A stretch of 64,000 bases of DNA from Plumapathes pennacea. Lineage: Eukaryota; Cnidaria; Anthozoa; Antipatharia; Myriopathidae. The translations under genes were made by a program, and so were the position numbers. The notes under the pieces were generated by a model. It worked only from the letters and a program-made list of their open reading frames with translations. It was not told the DNA's origin and searched no databases. Shown here in pieces: positions 1 through 29,246 of the stretch; the stretch's first letter is position 1; each line of letters opens with the position of its first letter. The stretch covers positions 3,295,115 to 3,359,114 of the forward strand of contig OZ038465.1 in the NCBI GenBank assembly GCA_964036295.1, in the 5' to 3' direction.

Positions 1-59
1 TGCAAGATTGGTAACAATTTAAGACTGTCTCTTGGGGAGTGGGGGGTACACCCATAAAT

Positions 60-380
60 CAGCTATATATGTATGTGCTGCCCCAAAGGGTGTCATTTTC
101 AGCATTTTAGTCTAAAATAGGGTATCAATTTTGAGCCTTTGGTCTGGAATAGGGTTGGAGGTTTTGATATTTGGTCTGAAATAGGGTCCAAAATTGCACG
201 TTTTGGCCTTGAGCAGGGTCGATAATTGCAAATTTTAGTCTGAAAAATGGTTGAAAATCACAAATTTTGGTCTAAGAGAGGGTCGAAAATTGCACATTTT
301 GGTCTGAAATAGGGTCAATCAAAAAATTGCAAATTTTGGTCTGAAATAGGGTTTCAGTGCCGGGTGGCACACTCCCACCC
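60..380. repeat. degenerate tandem repeat
   Basis: About eight imperfect copies of a 33-40 bp unit built around the words 'tttggtctgaaatagggtc' and 'aaaattgcaaa'. It probably lies in an intron or spacer of the minus-strand PFKFB gene. A poly-T run follows at about 430-452. Confidence 0.7.
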
Positions 381-887
381 AAAATTTTGAGGAGTACACC
401 CCAGGGACTGTCTTGTTTGACCTGTCTGTTTTTTTTTTTTTTTTTTTTTTTTCAGAATATAATTTATATATTTTTTCAGAATAAGAGTAGTATCAGACAT
501 CAGGAGAACCACAACACCATATCTGCAGTAGCTTGAACAGATTGTGAGCTGTGGCATGAACCATCTTCTTTCTCAACAAGACTCTGATACTTGAGCACAA
601 AATCTTCCCCAGTCCTCCCTGCTCACCCACGGTCAGATGGATGAGCTTCTATTTACACACCTCCATTTTTAATAAAATATCTGAAATATTTTAACTCGTA
701 ATGTAACAATAAACATACTTTGGCAAGCAAGCTCCGGGGATTCGAGAGCCCCCGCCAGGTCATTCCTTTTGTAGATTACTTTGTTTATAAAGTCTACTCA
801 ATCTTTGCGATTTGAGGTCGAACAAACCTCAAACTAGATTTCGTGATCCAAAGGCCTCAAGCTTTAGTCATTGAGCATAAGCACTCA

Positions 888-19069
<18,182 letters not shown>

Positions 19070-19533
19070 AAGCCAGGTACTATCTGATTTGTTAAGTTAT
19101 GTGTATATGTATTTTAGATCATGTATGTGAACAACGGGTCGAGAATGGTAATGGAAAAAGTTGTAGCTCGGAGCAACTAAGGAGTCGCAAAGAAAGCCCA
19201 GAAAATAATTCGAGTGCATGACCTCTGCGACACCCCGATAATTTTACTTGCGTTCTGGGGTATTTGGCAACAAATTCACCGGAAGCACTGCTCACCTAGT
19301 CTTCTTGGCTTTTGTAGATCATACCTGACCTGTAACCATGGTATCGGCCTGATTGACGTGGACTGCGCGCCTTTTGTCTGTTTGTGGTTTTTGGTTCGTG
19401 TTGGTTGGTATCAATGAAGTGGGAAATGGAAGAAACCGAAGTTCCTTTAGTCTCGAAGTAATACAGCAGTAACTTGCTTTTCTGAATTGGATTTTATCTG
19501 ATAAAAATTCACACCACACAATTAGCTCACTTA

Positions 19534-19714
19534 GGGCCCGGTCGCACTAGGAAGTTTAGTCGAGAATATCTCAGCATCGAGGGCAATATGACGGTTTCTT
19601 CAATGTTTGGTAGCAACTTGCTGACATATATTTCTGGTGACAAGCGCTGTTTGAATTTCAAATGATGAAAATGGCGATATTTATGTCGTTAAAGTTACGA
19701 GTGCGACCGGAGCC
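19534..19714. mobile_element. 181-bp MITE with TTA target duplication
   Basis: TIRs GGGCCCGGTCGCACTAG and GAGTGCGACCGGAGCC (inverted) are flanked by TTA at 19531-19533 and 19715-19717. The 3-bp TTA/TAA duplication is typical of PIF/Harbinger-type MITEs. A second inverted-repeat element abuts it on the right. Confidence 0.75.
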
Positions 19715-19717
19715 TTA

Positions 19718-19825
19718 GGCTTGTTTTAAACGTCAAACTTCATATGTGTCGAATACAGTGCAAATGAGCAAAATCTATTGTTTCAGCTAATTTACATCGT
19801 ATTCGACGCATGTGAAACAGGCCTA
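19718..19825. mobile_element. small inverted-repeat element
   Basis: The left end 'ggcttgttttaaacg ... catatgtgtcgaat' pairs with the right end 'attcgacgcatgtgaaacaggcc'. It is flanked by TTA on the left and TAA on the right. It inserted immediately beside the previous MITE and may share its flanking TTA. Confidence 0.55.
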
Positions 19826-20408
19826 ATTACAAAACTAACTTGGGCTCTTGAAGTTCAAATTGTTTCATGTTAAACTATTTTTCTTTGTTAAGGAACAGAT
19901 AATGTAAATAAGAGAGGCTGGTATATTGCCTGGTGTAATGGAAAGCTTGATGACATTACATTTTTCCGCTCCATTCGGAACCCAGATTTGTCCGAGTCAG
20001 ATTGCAATGACAAATTGTCATAAACTTCTTATCTCCGAAAGATAGTAGCATGTTCTGCAGCTGTAGCGACGAAGAAATAGATTACAACTAAAGATTTTGT
20101 TGATTATTATATAGAGAAACACGCCTTCACAAGAAGCAGGTTGTAAAGAAGAAGCCAAATATTTACAAGCTTTTTATCATTTTCAAAGAAAAACAAAGAA
20201 ATTGATTATGAAAAAATGAAGTAATGTGCTTCTGATTTTCGAAATAGCTTATACAGAACTAGATTTACTTTTTCAATATTTGTTTAGAACGGCGGTGTGA
20301 CCCCATGTAAAACGTATCACCAAATCTGCAATAAATTTCCAACTGCCTTCTTCGGAAGATCGGGTAAGGTTTCAGTTCAAAATCCTCCCTTGTCATTTTC
20401 ATTTGACA

Positions 20409-20820
20409 GAAGTGGCAGATGCAGGGTACCAAGCTTGTTCGAAGAACACTGGCAGTCGTGGAAGACCAGCATTCGATATTCCGAACGAACAGTTATCGTT
20501 TTTATTGGAACAAGGATTTGGATCTTCTTAGGAAATACCCCTGCATTACAAGCAAGGTTTTTCCATCCATGGAGGATGCAGTGATCGATGCTGAGCTGTT
20601 ACTCAAGAAAGTTCAGTTAGCTGATGGTGAGAAGAAAGATTGTAAATGGCACACCAAGCATCTGTCCAAATGACACTATTCAAGTTGCTTTTGTGGAAAA
20701 TCCATCCAAATCCTTGTTCCAATAAAAACGATAACTGTTCGTTCGGAATATCGAATGCTGGTCTTCCACGACTGCCAGTGTTCTTCGAACAAGCTTGGTA
20801 CCCTGCATCTGCCACTTCCG
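20409..20820. repeat. inverted duplication of a transposon-like coding fragment
   Basis: A roughly 113-bp segment at 20409-20521 (plus) recurs inverted at about 20707-20820. Both copies encode EVADAGYQACSKNTGSRG then RPAFDIPNEQLSFLLEQGF in the coding frame. The GRP.FDI..EQL..LL pattern resembles the N-terminal helix-turn-helix part of integrase-like elements common in fish and cnidarians; that link is from memory and uncertain. The 185-bp spacer contains an unrelated-looking frame. Confidence 0.65.
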
Positions 20821-21129
20821 TACGACGACGGTACTTCAGCTCGATATTCGCAACAGCATCGTGCAAACTGCACATAGTGTTCACCTCAAGGCCCAAATTA
20901 ACAATCATCCTGTTTATGTAGTCCATCCTTCATATGATTGCGCCAATCTCGTCAGGGTCTTCGAGCCTATTTATTCTTGAGATAACGTCATTTATAGCAC
21001 ATTTCAACATTTATTTTTACACTTGTATGTCCGCCATGTTGGATTCCATGCCGGGAAGAAAGGGGAGGTTACCAAGCCGCTCTTCAAAACTATTATGGGA
21101 TTTTTGGCGGGCTTGGTACGCCTCTCACG

Positions 21130-21340
21130 TCTCAACATTGAACATTGCGTCGCAAAGTCCAACATTGCAAACTGCAAGACGATCTAATCTAAATTTGATG
21201 GCTAGCGTCTAAAGTCGATGATCCAAGTCCAAAGTTGATGGCTCAAGTTCAATGTTGAACTCTATCAAGTCTAAAGTTAAGGGATGATGTCCAAAGTTGA
21301 TCTTTCAAGTTCATTGTTGATCTGTCAAGTGCAATGTTGT
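21130..21340. repeat. degenerate short tandem repeat
   Basis: Eight or more imperfect units of about 20-27 bp around 'aagtccaaagttgatggctc' or 'aagttcaatgttgatct'. It lies in the gene-free island downstream of WASHC4. Confidence 0.65.
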
Positions 21341-21568
21341 GTTCCAACTTTGATTTTTGGCGGGATTGGAACGCCATACTGGTGACCCCCAAATTTTTTT
21401 ACATTTTATAAATTAGTTTACAACTAACTATATTACAGAAATTTGAAAAAATTCTGAACGTTAGAAGTTTTTGGCGCGAACGTTCTTAAGTTAATAAAAG
21501 CCCATAACGCAACAAACTGCGTTACGTTACGACACAACGCGACCTTGATCATGACCTTTGGAAACAGC

Positions 21569-22040
21569 AACTCCTTTTTTGGAAATCCATTTTCACTCTT
21601 GATCCTGTTTCAGTCACAGAACGTGGACGGCAGGACTTGTATCGAAGGTGAGTCCGTTTTGCATGGTTACATCTCAAGTGGTGCAAGGCAACGAACCGGT
21701 GAGATACTGTCCACGTGAAAGTGAATTTATGATCTACACTGATCACAGGCAGCCCAAGCTCCGTCGGTGACGAAATGTTGCACAACTCAAACTTATAAGG
21801 TATGGTGATTTTACCGATCCACGGAAAATCCACTAATACTGCCCGATACAAGGGAAACAGGAGACAACTACTAACGAGTAGCAAACGTTTAGTTTGAGTT
21901 TCATTATCAAATTCTATGATTTTCCGTGGATCGGTAAAATCCCCATACATTTCCTTATAATCTTGAGTTGTGCAACATTTCGTCACCGAGCTTGGGCCGC
22001 CTGTGCACTGACTTGCAAAGATGCATGACTCCGTAGACCC
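21569..22040. repeat. dispersed repeat B, copy 1, split by a MITE
   Basis: 21590-21743 plus 22006-22022 align with 28035-28375. Both contain TTTTCACTCTTGA, 'cctgtttcagtc', 'gaacgtgg', 'gaaccggtg' and 'gtgaattta', then 'gacttgtaaagatg' or 'gacttgcaaagatg'. In this copy the stretch is interrupted at 21744-22005 by a MITE that copy 2 lacks at that point. Confidence 0.75.
21744..22005. mobile_element. MITE, CACAGGC family, copy 1
   Basis: 262 bp with TIRs of about 85-90 bp. The ends are CACAGGCAGCCCAAGCTC and its inverse (GCTTGGGCCGCCTGTG), and the inner arm GATTTTCCGTGGATCGGTAA is also inverted. It is flanked by CACTGAT (21737-21743) and CACTGAC (22006-22012), a 7-bp target duplication with one change. 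A second copy lies at 33268-33549. No coding capacity is evident. Confidence 0.85.
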
Positions 22041-22202
22041 TGGTTTTCACTGCTCCCATGCATAAACACAAGAGGGCGACGTTAAGCGTGCAACGTTTAG
22101 CTCAACCCTTGACATTTTACCCTCGACATTTTAACCTCGACATTTTACCCTCGTCCTCGACAAAATCTTATTACACGACTTCATATTTTCGATTGATGAT
22201 AA

Positions 22203-22530
22203 GGCTACGTTTACACTATACCGGATAGCTTTCCGTAGCGCCGCAAAAACGTACCGGATAGGCCTTCCGTTTACATTGGATACGCTGTTTTCGGAGCGAT
22301 TTTTGAAACGTGGCACGGACCCGTATCGGATAGGAAAACGCTCCGATTTGCGTTGATTGTGACAAAGCTGTTCCGTGTTTATACTTTACCGGATAGGTTT
22401 TTCGGCCAAAGTCGCTCCGGACCGATCTTTTCGTGTTTACACTATGCCGGATAGGTTTTCGCAACGGCTCAAAATCCTACCCGGTATGAATGATAAAATT
22501 CAAGACTCACAGAGAAGTGTAAACGTAGCC
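22203..22530. mobile_element. 328-bp MITE with TAA target duplication and internal repeats
   Basis: Perfect 15-bp TIR GGCTACGTTTACACT / AGTGTAAACGTAGCC with flanking TAA (22200-22202, 22531-22533). The interior repeats a CCGGATAGG-centred unit about five times. The TIR resembles that of the Harbinger-type element next door (GG-T--GTTT-CACTA). Confidence 0.85.
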
Positions 22531-23125
22531 TAAACGCCCGGACGAGGGCAAAGGTAGGATCGTAATTCACTCGTCAGGAACCAGATCAACTGGTTTATTA
22601 GCTGACGTGATCAATTTTTCGCAAGCAACGTTTAAGAACGTGTCATTTTTTGTTCCATTTTGCGCGCGGCGAGAACGTTTTGCCCTGCCTCGTTTGCTAA
22701 TAAACCCCGCACCTTATTTTAATAACAATGAGACCTTTTGTCTTTTTACTCTTTCGTGCCGAAAACTGTGACAGTAGGTGCGGCTTATTAAGTCCTTAAA
22801 CTAGGGACAAATCTAAACACTCTAACCAAGTGGTGCAAAATCGGTCTAGTGGAAAGCGCGGAGTACGGAGTGTTGCGTAATCTATTGAAATTCGAAATAA
22901 ATGTAAAGACAAAGTTGCAACAAACACACTGTAATCTCATTTAAAACTCAGGAAATGCACAAACATTGTTTTCTATCGTCTCCCACTCTTATGTGCTCAG
23001 AGAGCCGCAGTAAAGCATTAATTGAATGAAAGCTAGCCACAAATAACATTCGCATGTTTAACATTGAATTAAAGTTTTCGAGAATAGAGTTCAAAAACGC
23101 TAGTCACATCGCACACTGACTATAT

Positions 23126-24009
23126 GGTTGTGTTTTCACTAGCGAAATTTACTGGCGTAATTTTCCTCGAGGGTTTTGTTTGCTGACCAACTAACACTAA
23201 TGTAGGCGCGCCACTGTTTTCACCACTGAAATCAGAAATGTTAAGTTGACATATGATCTGTCATCACTTCCGTTTTCTACAAAGCACATGTTTTGAAAGA
23301 TGTCGGGAGAAGAGAATGCGGTGTTTGTAATTCTGTTGCTTGTCGCGGCAGTTCGTAGTCTCGCTCGCTTGCGCCGACGAAGGCGACAATTTCACCGATT
23401 AAGGCAGCATTTACTGCAAAATCGGAGGCAGCGGATAGCGGCATTTAGATCTGTATGTAGACAAGTTGAGCCTCGGAGAAGAGCCAAAGCGGAATGGGTT
23501 CGTTTCAGACCTCAATTTTGGTTTGAGCAAATGTTGCTTAACCAGTATGGGGACAATTTGTGGCGTGAACATTTTCGTGTCAACAGGAATACATTTCACT
23601 TCATTTGCGGACTGGTTGGTCCACACATAATGCGACAAGACACAATTTTACGCCACGAAGAACTTGATTGATTGCGATCTTCACTCCTACTCTTCAAGAA
23701 TGCAAAGAAATTTGGCGCTGAGAAAGACGTCTTGATTTTGTTAAAGTTGGGTGTGTACAGTATTTGACAGCTTGGCAGAAAATGGAGCGCTGCAATTGGC
23801 TACGCTTAAGTACACACCGCGTTACACCATCTTTTCAGGTCGTGTATTTTTGCTCGGTTTCCGGTAATTATAACCCAAAAATCCCGGTGAAAACACTTTG
23901 CAATTTACACTAATGAAAATTTACGTGAGTTACATCCTAGGTGTTTTCATTGGAACTTCCGGAATTTTCGCGTTACACTAGTGTAAAGTGTCATAGTGAA
24001 AACACAACC
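23126..24009. mobile_element. PIF/Harbinger-like DNA transposon, deleted
   Basis: 884 bp bounded by inverted GGTTGTGTTTTCACTA and TAGTGAAAACACAACC, and flanked on both sides by TATAT (3 bp of it, TAT, would be the usual Harbinger duplication). Extra TIR-like inner words (TTACACTAGTG) are present. It contains an N-terminal transposase remnant at 23300-23671 and no DDE core, so it could move only with help in trans. Confidence 0.75.
23300..23671 (+). pseudogene. Harbinger/HARBI1-like transposase, N-terminal remnant
   Basis: A 123-residue ORF. After an Arg-rich N-terminus (residues 18-60) it carries FWFEQMLLNQYGDNLWREHF and then RVNRNTFHFICGLVGPHI, which fits the conserved N-terminal region of HARBI1-type transposases. 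Full proteins are about 350 residues. The catalytic part is absent and the next in-frame codons are a stop. The element around it carries matching TIRs. Confidence 0.7.
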
Positions 24010-24784
24010 TATATGACAGTCAAGTAATGACATTTCACACGTTAGACGGCTAGTCTGCTCACAGTCGTTTTGTGGTGGTTTTTGTGGGGGAAGGGCACAA
24101 GGTGTTGCGACCACAAGAGTGAGCGCAGTTTGATTAAAGTCCAATCAGCTTGTCCATGCTGTATGATATGTCTCTGGCGAAAGACTGCACTCGATCGCAT
24201 TTTTCGGTCACTTATCTGTTTCCGGCGTGTGAAAAGGTGATAAATTCCATGCATGCTTGCTTTTATATTATCTGTGGCCAGCTTTCATTATATTCATAAG
24301 AGTGGAAGAAGAGAGAATACAATCTTTGTGCATTTCATGAATTTTAAATGAGTGTGTTTGTTTTAGCTTTGTTTTTATTTTAAGTTTCACTATATTGCGC
24401 AATACTCCGCACCCCGCTCTTATTGAAACGATTTAAAAACAACAGTAACGCCTCTCAAGAGTCCTGCAGAGAAACGCATTAAACCTGGGTGTACGGTTGA
24501 AGCGGGTTGAAGCGACACTAGTTTTAGTGTGTCGAATAGAGGATTTGATGTAGTATTAAAATTCAATTTGTAAAACATTCTTCCACGCATGTCTAAAACG
24601 CACTGTTGTGCCTTGTAGGACTTCAGGAGCACTGTTTGGGACGCCATGTTTGATGACATTACCGACATGTGCAGTGCATTATTCAGCTGTCCCATGTGCC
24701 ATGTCCACAACACCGTGTTTTGAATTTAATTAAAAGTAGATTTTGTGTTGAACTGAAGACGCGTCCTGTTTAACTGCGAGCAAC

Positions 24785-24905
24785 AACCTTAAACATCGCG
24801 ACAGAATCAAACGGCGAAAACTGACGTACAAATGTTGCCTGCCTTTCAAAAGCGTTGCTTGCTAACTTGCTCATTTGGTACCCAAAAATCGGTTTTCTTC
24901 TTACG
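24785..24905. repeat. dispersed repeat C, copy 1
   Basis: It shares with 32565-32700 the ordered words 'agaatcaaa.ggcgaaaa', 'tgcctttc.aaagcgttgctt' and 'ggtacccaaaaatcggtttt' plus 'cttcttacgtctc'. The downstream copy has about 17 bp extra. Identity by eye is about 85%. Confidence 0.75.
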
Positions 24906-25045
24906 TCTCGAGGAGCACCCATCGGAGCTGTTCCACAAAATATGTGTTCCGCACTGCAACCTGTCCGGGTTGGCATGAGATCTATCTGCTTTTTTGCTGG
25001 CTCGGAAAAAAAAATAAATCGGACTGCTGGGAGAGAGTTTTCAGT

Positions 25046-25530
25046 CTCGCTGGCCAATGGAGCTCTTGGCCATTGACTTCTTGTCGCTGGAGAGAGGGAA
25101 AGGAGGTTGCGAGCATGTATTGGTAGTGACAGACAGTTTTACCAAGTACTCCTGGGCATTTCCAACCCAGAGTCAGAAAGCCCCCACTGTTGTCAAGCTG
25201 TTGTGGGAGAAAATACTGGTAAACGTCGGTTTCCCTCAGCGACAACACTCCGACCAAGGTCGCGACTTTAAGTCAAAGATTATCAAGGATCTGTGCAAGA
25301 TGGCTGGCATTGAGAAGACTAGAACCATCCCCTATCATCCCCAGGGAAATGGCCAAACAGAGGGGTTTATTAACAGAACACGTACTGCTTGGCATGTTGG
25401 GCACTCTTGATGGAGATAAGAAGAAAGACTGGCCAGAGTATGTAGTGCCGCTGGTTCATGCATACAACTGTACCAAGCATTCATCAACTGGGTACTCCCC
25501 CTATTTAGTAGTCACATATTCCATGCAGAC
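25046..25530 (+). pseudogene. Ty3/Gypsy-type integrase core, fragment with frameshift
   Basis: It reads a retroelement integrase catalytic core. The first Asp is in ELLAIDFLSLE, then TDSFTKYSWAFPTQ, the second Asp in HSDQGRDFKSK, and the Glu in YHPQGNGQTEGF, a D,D,E arrangement. After about 25380 the match continues one frame over (LLGMLGTLDGDKKKDWPEYV, then YNCTKHSSTGYSP). The frame change together with the absence of reverse transcriptase and LTRs marks it as a dead fragment. Confidence 0.85.
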
Positions 25531-25724
25531 ACTGCAGTCACGTCCCGTCTGAAGGTTTGTGTTACGTCATCAATTTTATCTTTGTTTCCATTTATTACCG
25601 TATAACTAGTAGTAATCAGAGATTAATCAGGTGCGTTCGACTTCTCTTTGCTTGGAGTTGTTTTTGTTCTAAAATGCTTTTCCCTATAACGGTCTCGAAA
25701 AGTTCGTGGGTTTCGTCTGAAACC

Positions 25725-25785
25725 GGAAGTGAGCAGCACGAAGACCGTGCGGTCCGGGTTCGAACCCCGGCCAAGCAATATTAAA
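25725..25785 (+). repeat. tRNA-like B-box sequence, possible SINE head or tRNA relic
   Basis: A TPsi-arm-like hairpin (CCGGG TTCGAAC CCCGG) contains a pol III B-box match. It is preceded by a possible anticodon-like stem (GCACG/CGTGC) and followed by T-rich sequence. I could not fold a full cloverleaf; a matching 5' acceptor strand is missing at the right distance. A tRNA-derived repeat is the likeliest reading. Confidence 0.35.
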
Positions 25786-26499
25786 CCAAAACTTTTTCTT
25801 TCTTTTATTTTCTTTTCTTTTTCTTTCTTTTTATTTTGTTTTAATTCTTTGAAGATATACGAAAATTGTAAGACATGGTCAAGTGTGATTTTAGATCACA
25901 CTTATACCTTCGTCGGAAGAAATAAGTTGAGTTGCAAACGAGAGTTTCACAATTCGACCATCCTGTGGCTTGCGATTGAATCACCGCGATACCTATGTCT
26001 CCACAAAGCCGTATATTTCTTCGAGATAAGTATCTGGAACATAAGTAAAGTGTCGGTTGCATATTGAGTATATTTTCATCAACGCAGAAACTGAAATACG
26101 GCAATCGCGAGTCGAGTTACATTTTTCTGTGGAATTCTTGCTGTCGGCTGCCCTTATTATCCCAGATATTGGCTTCTTTCAGTGAAAAGTAGCTGTCTTT
26201 GCCTTTGATAGACCTCAGTGTGATCATTCAGAGCCAATCGTGCGACACAGCGCCTATAGTAATTATTCAAAATGGCGCAGATTTGGAACATCGCCCACCA
26301 ACGAAAAATCTCGATTTCTTGCGGCTGCGGAAAGCACGTGACAGGTATCCCATCGACCCCACGGTACCCAAATCCGGTTGAGATTAGGGTTGCGTTCTCC
26401 TTCGTGTGATGAGCGCAATGATTCTATTCTCTATTCATCTAATTCGGAAACGCCTAGGAAATGCCTATGATCTGTTGTAATGTTTGTAATCAATAGCCC

Positions 26500-27704
26500 T
26501 ATTGTCCTGTATGCTATATCTATCCGTGTAACATTCGATTAGTTCAGAGTTAGACTTGGGTATTCCCTCTGTAAAGCCATTTTGCAGAAGCTCGGGAATA
26601 AAGTAAAGTCCACAGTTACAGATTTGCTGTCGAAGTCTTTGATCTTCGCACTGCTACATTTACATTGAAGTCTCCCAAGAGAATAATGTTGTTTCTTTTA
26701 ATCCAGATTTTCTCCATAACAGTAGAGAAGTTATCGAAAAAATTTGTTACAGTTTGGGGGCTGGTAGATTGATCCAATAAGCAGCTTTTGGGAGTCTATG
26801 GTTATGTCAATCCATGTGGCTTCCAATGGCAAGGTTTCTTAGTACAGATCACATCTTTCAAAGGCATGGAGGTATTCTGCAAAGTAGATGAGGGAGCCAC
26901 CACCCCTACGACCGTCACTGCGGTCATTTCTAGTAATTCTGTATCCATCTATGCTGATGTCCTTTTCGGGATCTCACTGCTTAAGTGTGACTCAGATATA
27001 GCTAGAATGTCAACTTTAGTTGCGGATAAGAGTACCTTAATGCCCAGAATCTTCCCCATGAGGCCGTTTACATTCAGGTGAGCGATCTTGAGACCTCGGG
27101 TTGCATAGATGACATTTTGGAGCGAGGGATATAAGATCGACTCGTTTGTGTCTTCGTTTGACGGGCGAAATATAGAGTTTGTGTTGTTAACTGGGGAGTG
27201 AGCTCCGAGACATAACTGGAATGTCCAGTTACTCTGATTCTGGGCCTGAAGTTCTTTGTACCTTAATGCAGAGATGTTTCCGCATTTGATGTGTGTCTTA
27301 AGACCGCAACCTTGGCAGTTGACTGCACGGTGAGTTTTGGCGACTGGCTTGTTGCAAAATGTGCACGGGTGTTTCACGGGGCCAGGGTTGGGATTAATGT
27401 CTCCACAGTTAAGAAGCTTGTAAACTTGGAGAGTAGCTACGGAGTTTGGGCTGTAGGGCATTCTAGAGTGGAAATGTCCCGCCCGGAATTGTGCCCCAAG
27501 ATGGCGGCGACGGACTCCATTAAATCTTTGTGAGTCTGCATCGTAACAGTATGTTGGGCAGGTAGTGTCGCAGTATGGTGAAGAGTGGCTTGGGCCTGGT
27601 AATCTGTTGTAGTCAGGTTGAGCTTGGCGATGGAGCAGGTGATGGTTTCGGAGTAATAAATAGATAGTAACGAAGGAGCTGAAAGAAACGTGGCTTGACG
27701 CCAT
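26500..27704 (-). pseudogene. CR1/L2-like LINE, 5' part: 2A-like motif, PHD-like finger and endonuclease fragment
   Basis: The minus-strand ORF begins at 27704. It has a hydrophobic N-terminus, a 2A-like GDINPNPGP (27378-27404), and a Cys/His finger (CTFCNKP...CQGCGLKTHIKC, residues about 113-140). From residue about 207 comes the start of an APE-type endonuclease (LKIAHLNVNGL, LAISESHL). A one-base shift near 26965 moves the reading to DISIDGYRITRNDRSDGRRG, an in-frame stop follows near 26840, and then NNIILLGDFN near 26680. Reverse transcriptase is absent. The element is therefore broken and truncated at its 3' side. Confidence 0.85.
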
Positions 27705-28026
27705 GATGGTCGGTAAAACGCACTTCGTTTCCGAAAATTAAGACCCTATCACAATTTAACCATAACAAGCATATCTGCTACCGTGTTGCGACCGGGGCGA
27801 ACAGTGGGAACACAAAAGGCGCACGTGATATGTTAACTTGACCTGTCTTGGGTCGTTGTGCTCTCGCGTGCAATTTAAAATGCCTCTTTCTAATGTCGTT
27901 GTTAAGTGACCCTTGACGCGATGAGCACGACTGCGCTTCTCTATAAGGAGTGAAGTAAATTACCCGACGACTAACTAAAACATTCAAAAACGTAAGTAGA
28001 CTGTGAGCTCGGTAAAAAAATAGCTT

Positions 28027-28375
28027 TTGAGATTTTCACTCTTGAACCTGTTTCAGTCGCGGAACGTGGTCGGCACTCCTGTATTGAAGGCGAGTCCACC
28101 GTTTTGAATGATTACGGCGCAGGTGGTACAAGGCAAAGAACCGGTGCAAGTGCTAAGCGCACAACACACGGTTTTTGTGTCACACTAAAAACAACAGTCT
28201 CGACGCAAGTGCAAGCACAAGGGTAAGAAAAGGCCGGGATTATAATAACACGAGAGGAGCCCAGAAGCTGAGAGTGTGAATGACCTTTAATCCAAAGTTC
28301 CACCTAACAGGTTATGTCTACATGAAACGACCAGCAGAAGTGAATTTATTATCTGCACGGACTTGTAAAGATGAA
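28027..28375. repeat. dispersed repeat B, copy 2 (empty site for the CACAGGC MITE)
   Basis: Aligns with 21590-22022. Here 'attatctgcac' runs straight into 'ggacttgtaaagatg', with no MITE where copy 1 has one. This copy has its own extra segment of roughly 160 bp at about 28155-28320. Confidence 0.7.
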
Positions 28376-28725
28376 TTGTCAATCGCTCTCTTGTGCTTAT
28401 GCTTATGCTAATGCTTATGGGCTTGTGAAAACCAGCCCTAAAGTCCTTAAAATTTGGACAAATTACAATTTTCTCAGCATTTTATGCATAGCAGGCGGAG
28501 ACCACAGGTCATTTGAACTTTTGTTGGAGGGTAATTGGTCACGGCGATTGATCACGGCAATGAATGACGCCACAAACCATAGATAAATACTTTATTACCT
28601 ACCTATTCAGAGAAGTTTGAAGGGATTTTTTTTTATTTCCGAGAGGATTTCAGAAGAGTGCTATTCTCATAAAGGAGACTGACCGTGATCAACCGCCGTG
28701 ACGAATTACGCAAGGCTCTAACGAA

Positions 28726-29149
28726 GGCCCCGTCCACACTAATCCGTTTTCGTTTAAAAACGGAGTTTTCATATACAAAAAACGCAGTTTTCCGTCCACA
28801 CTTACTATCGTTTTCAAATCGGGGTCCACACTAATGCGCTGGACCAACCGACCTAAATGCCCGGATTGAGCATGCGCAGATTTCTAAATGAACGTGGGCC
28901 CAATCTCGTACCCAGACCCTCCGATGTCTTACGCGCATGCCCGACAAAATCAAAGGCTCTGGGAGATATAAACCGATCGGCGTGACGTCATGCTAGAGAC
29001 TCAGTCACGGTTACGCTTCTCTGTCAATTGATTTTTCAAAACGGAACAAATAGAATTCGAAAACGCTACTGTGTGGACGGAAAACTTTTTCAAAGCGAAA
29101 AACAAAATGCGTTTACAAACGAACACGGCTTAGTGTGGAGTACAAGGCC
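28726..29149. mobile_element. 424-bp inverted-repeat element (MITE)
   Basis: The left end GGCCCCGTCCACACTAATC pairs imperfectly with the right end TTAGTGTGGAGTACAAGGCC. 'gtccacactaatgcg' recurs inside at about 28826 and 'gtgtggacgg' at about 29072. It lies immediately upstream of the dioxygenase gene, so it may overlap its promoter. Confidence 0.65.
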
Positions 29150-29246
29150 TTAATTTTATTGCCAAACAATACAATCTCGCAGATATTTTGAGATTATTTT
29201 ATTTTATTTAAAGTCTCATTACAGGGCTTCTTTCCAGGATTTGAAG

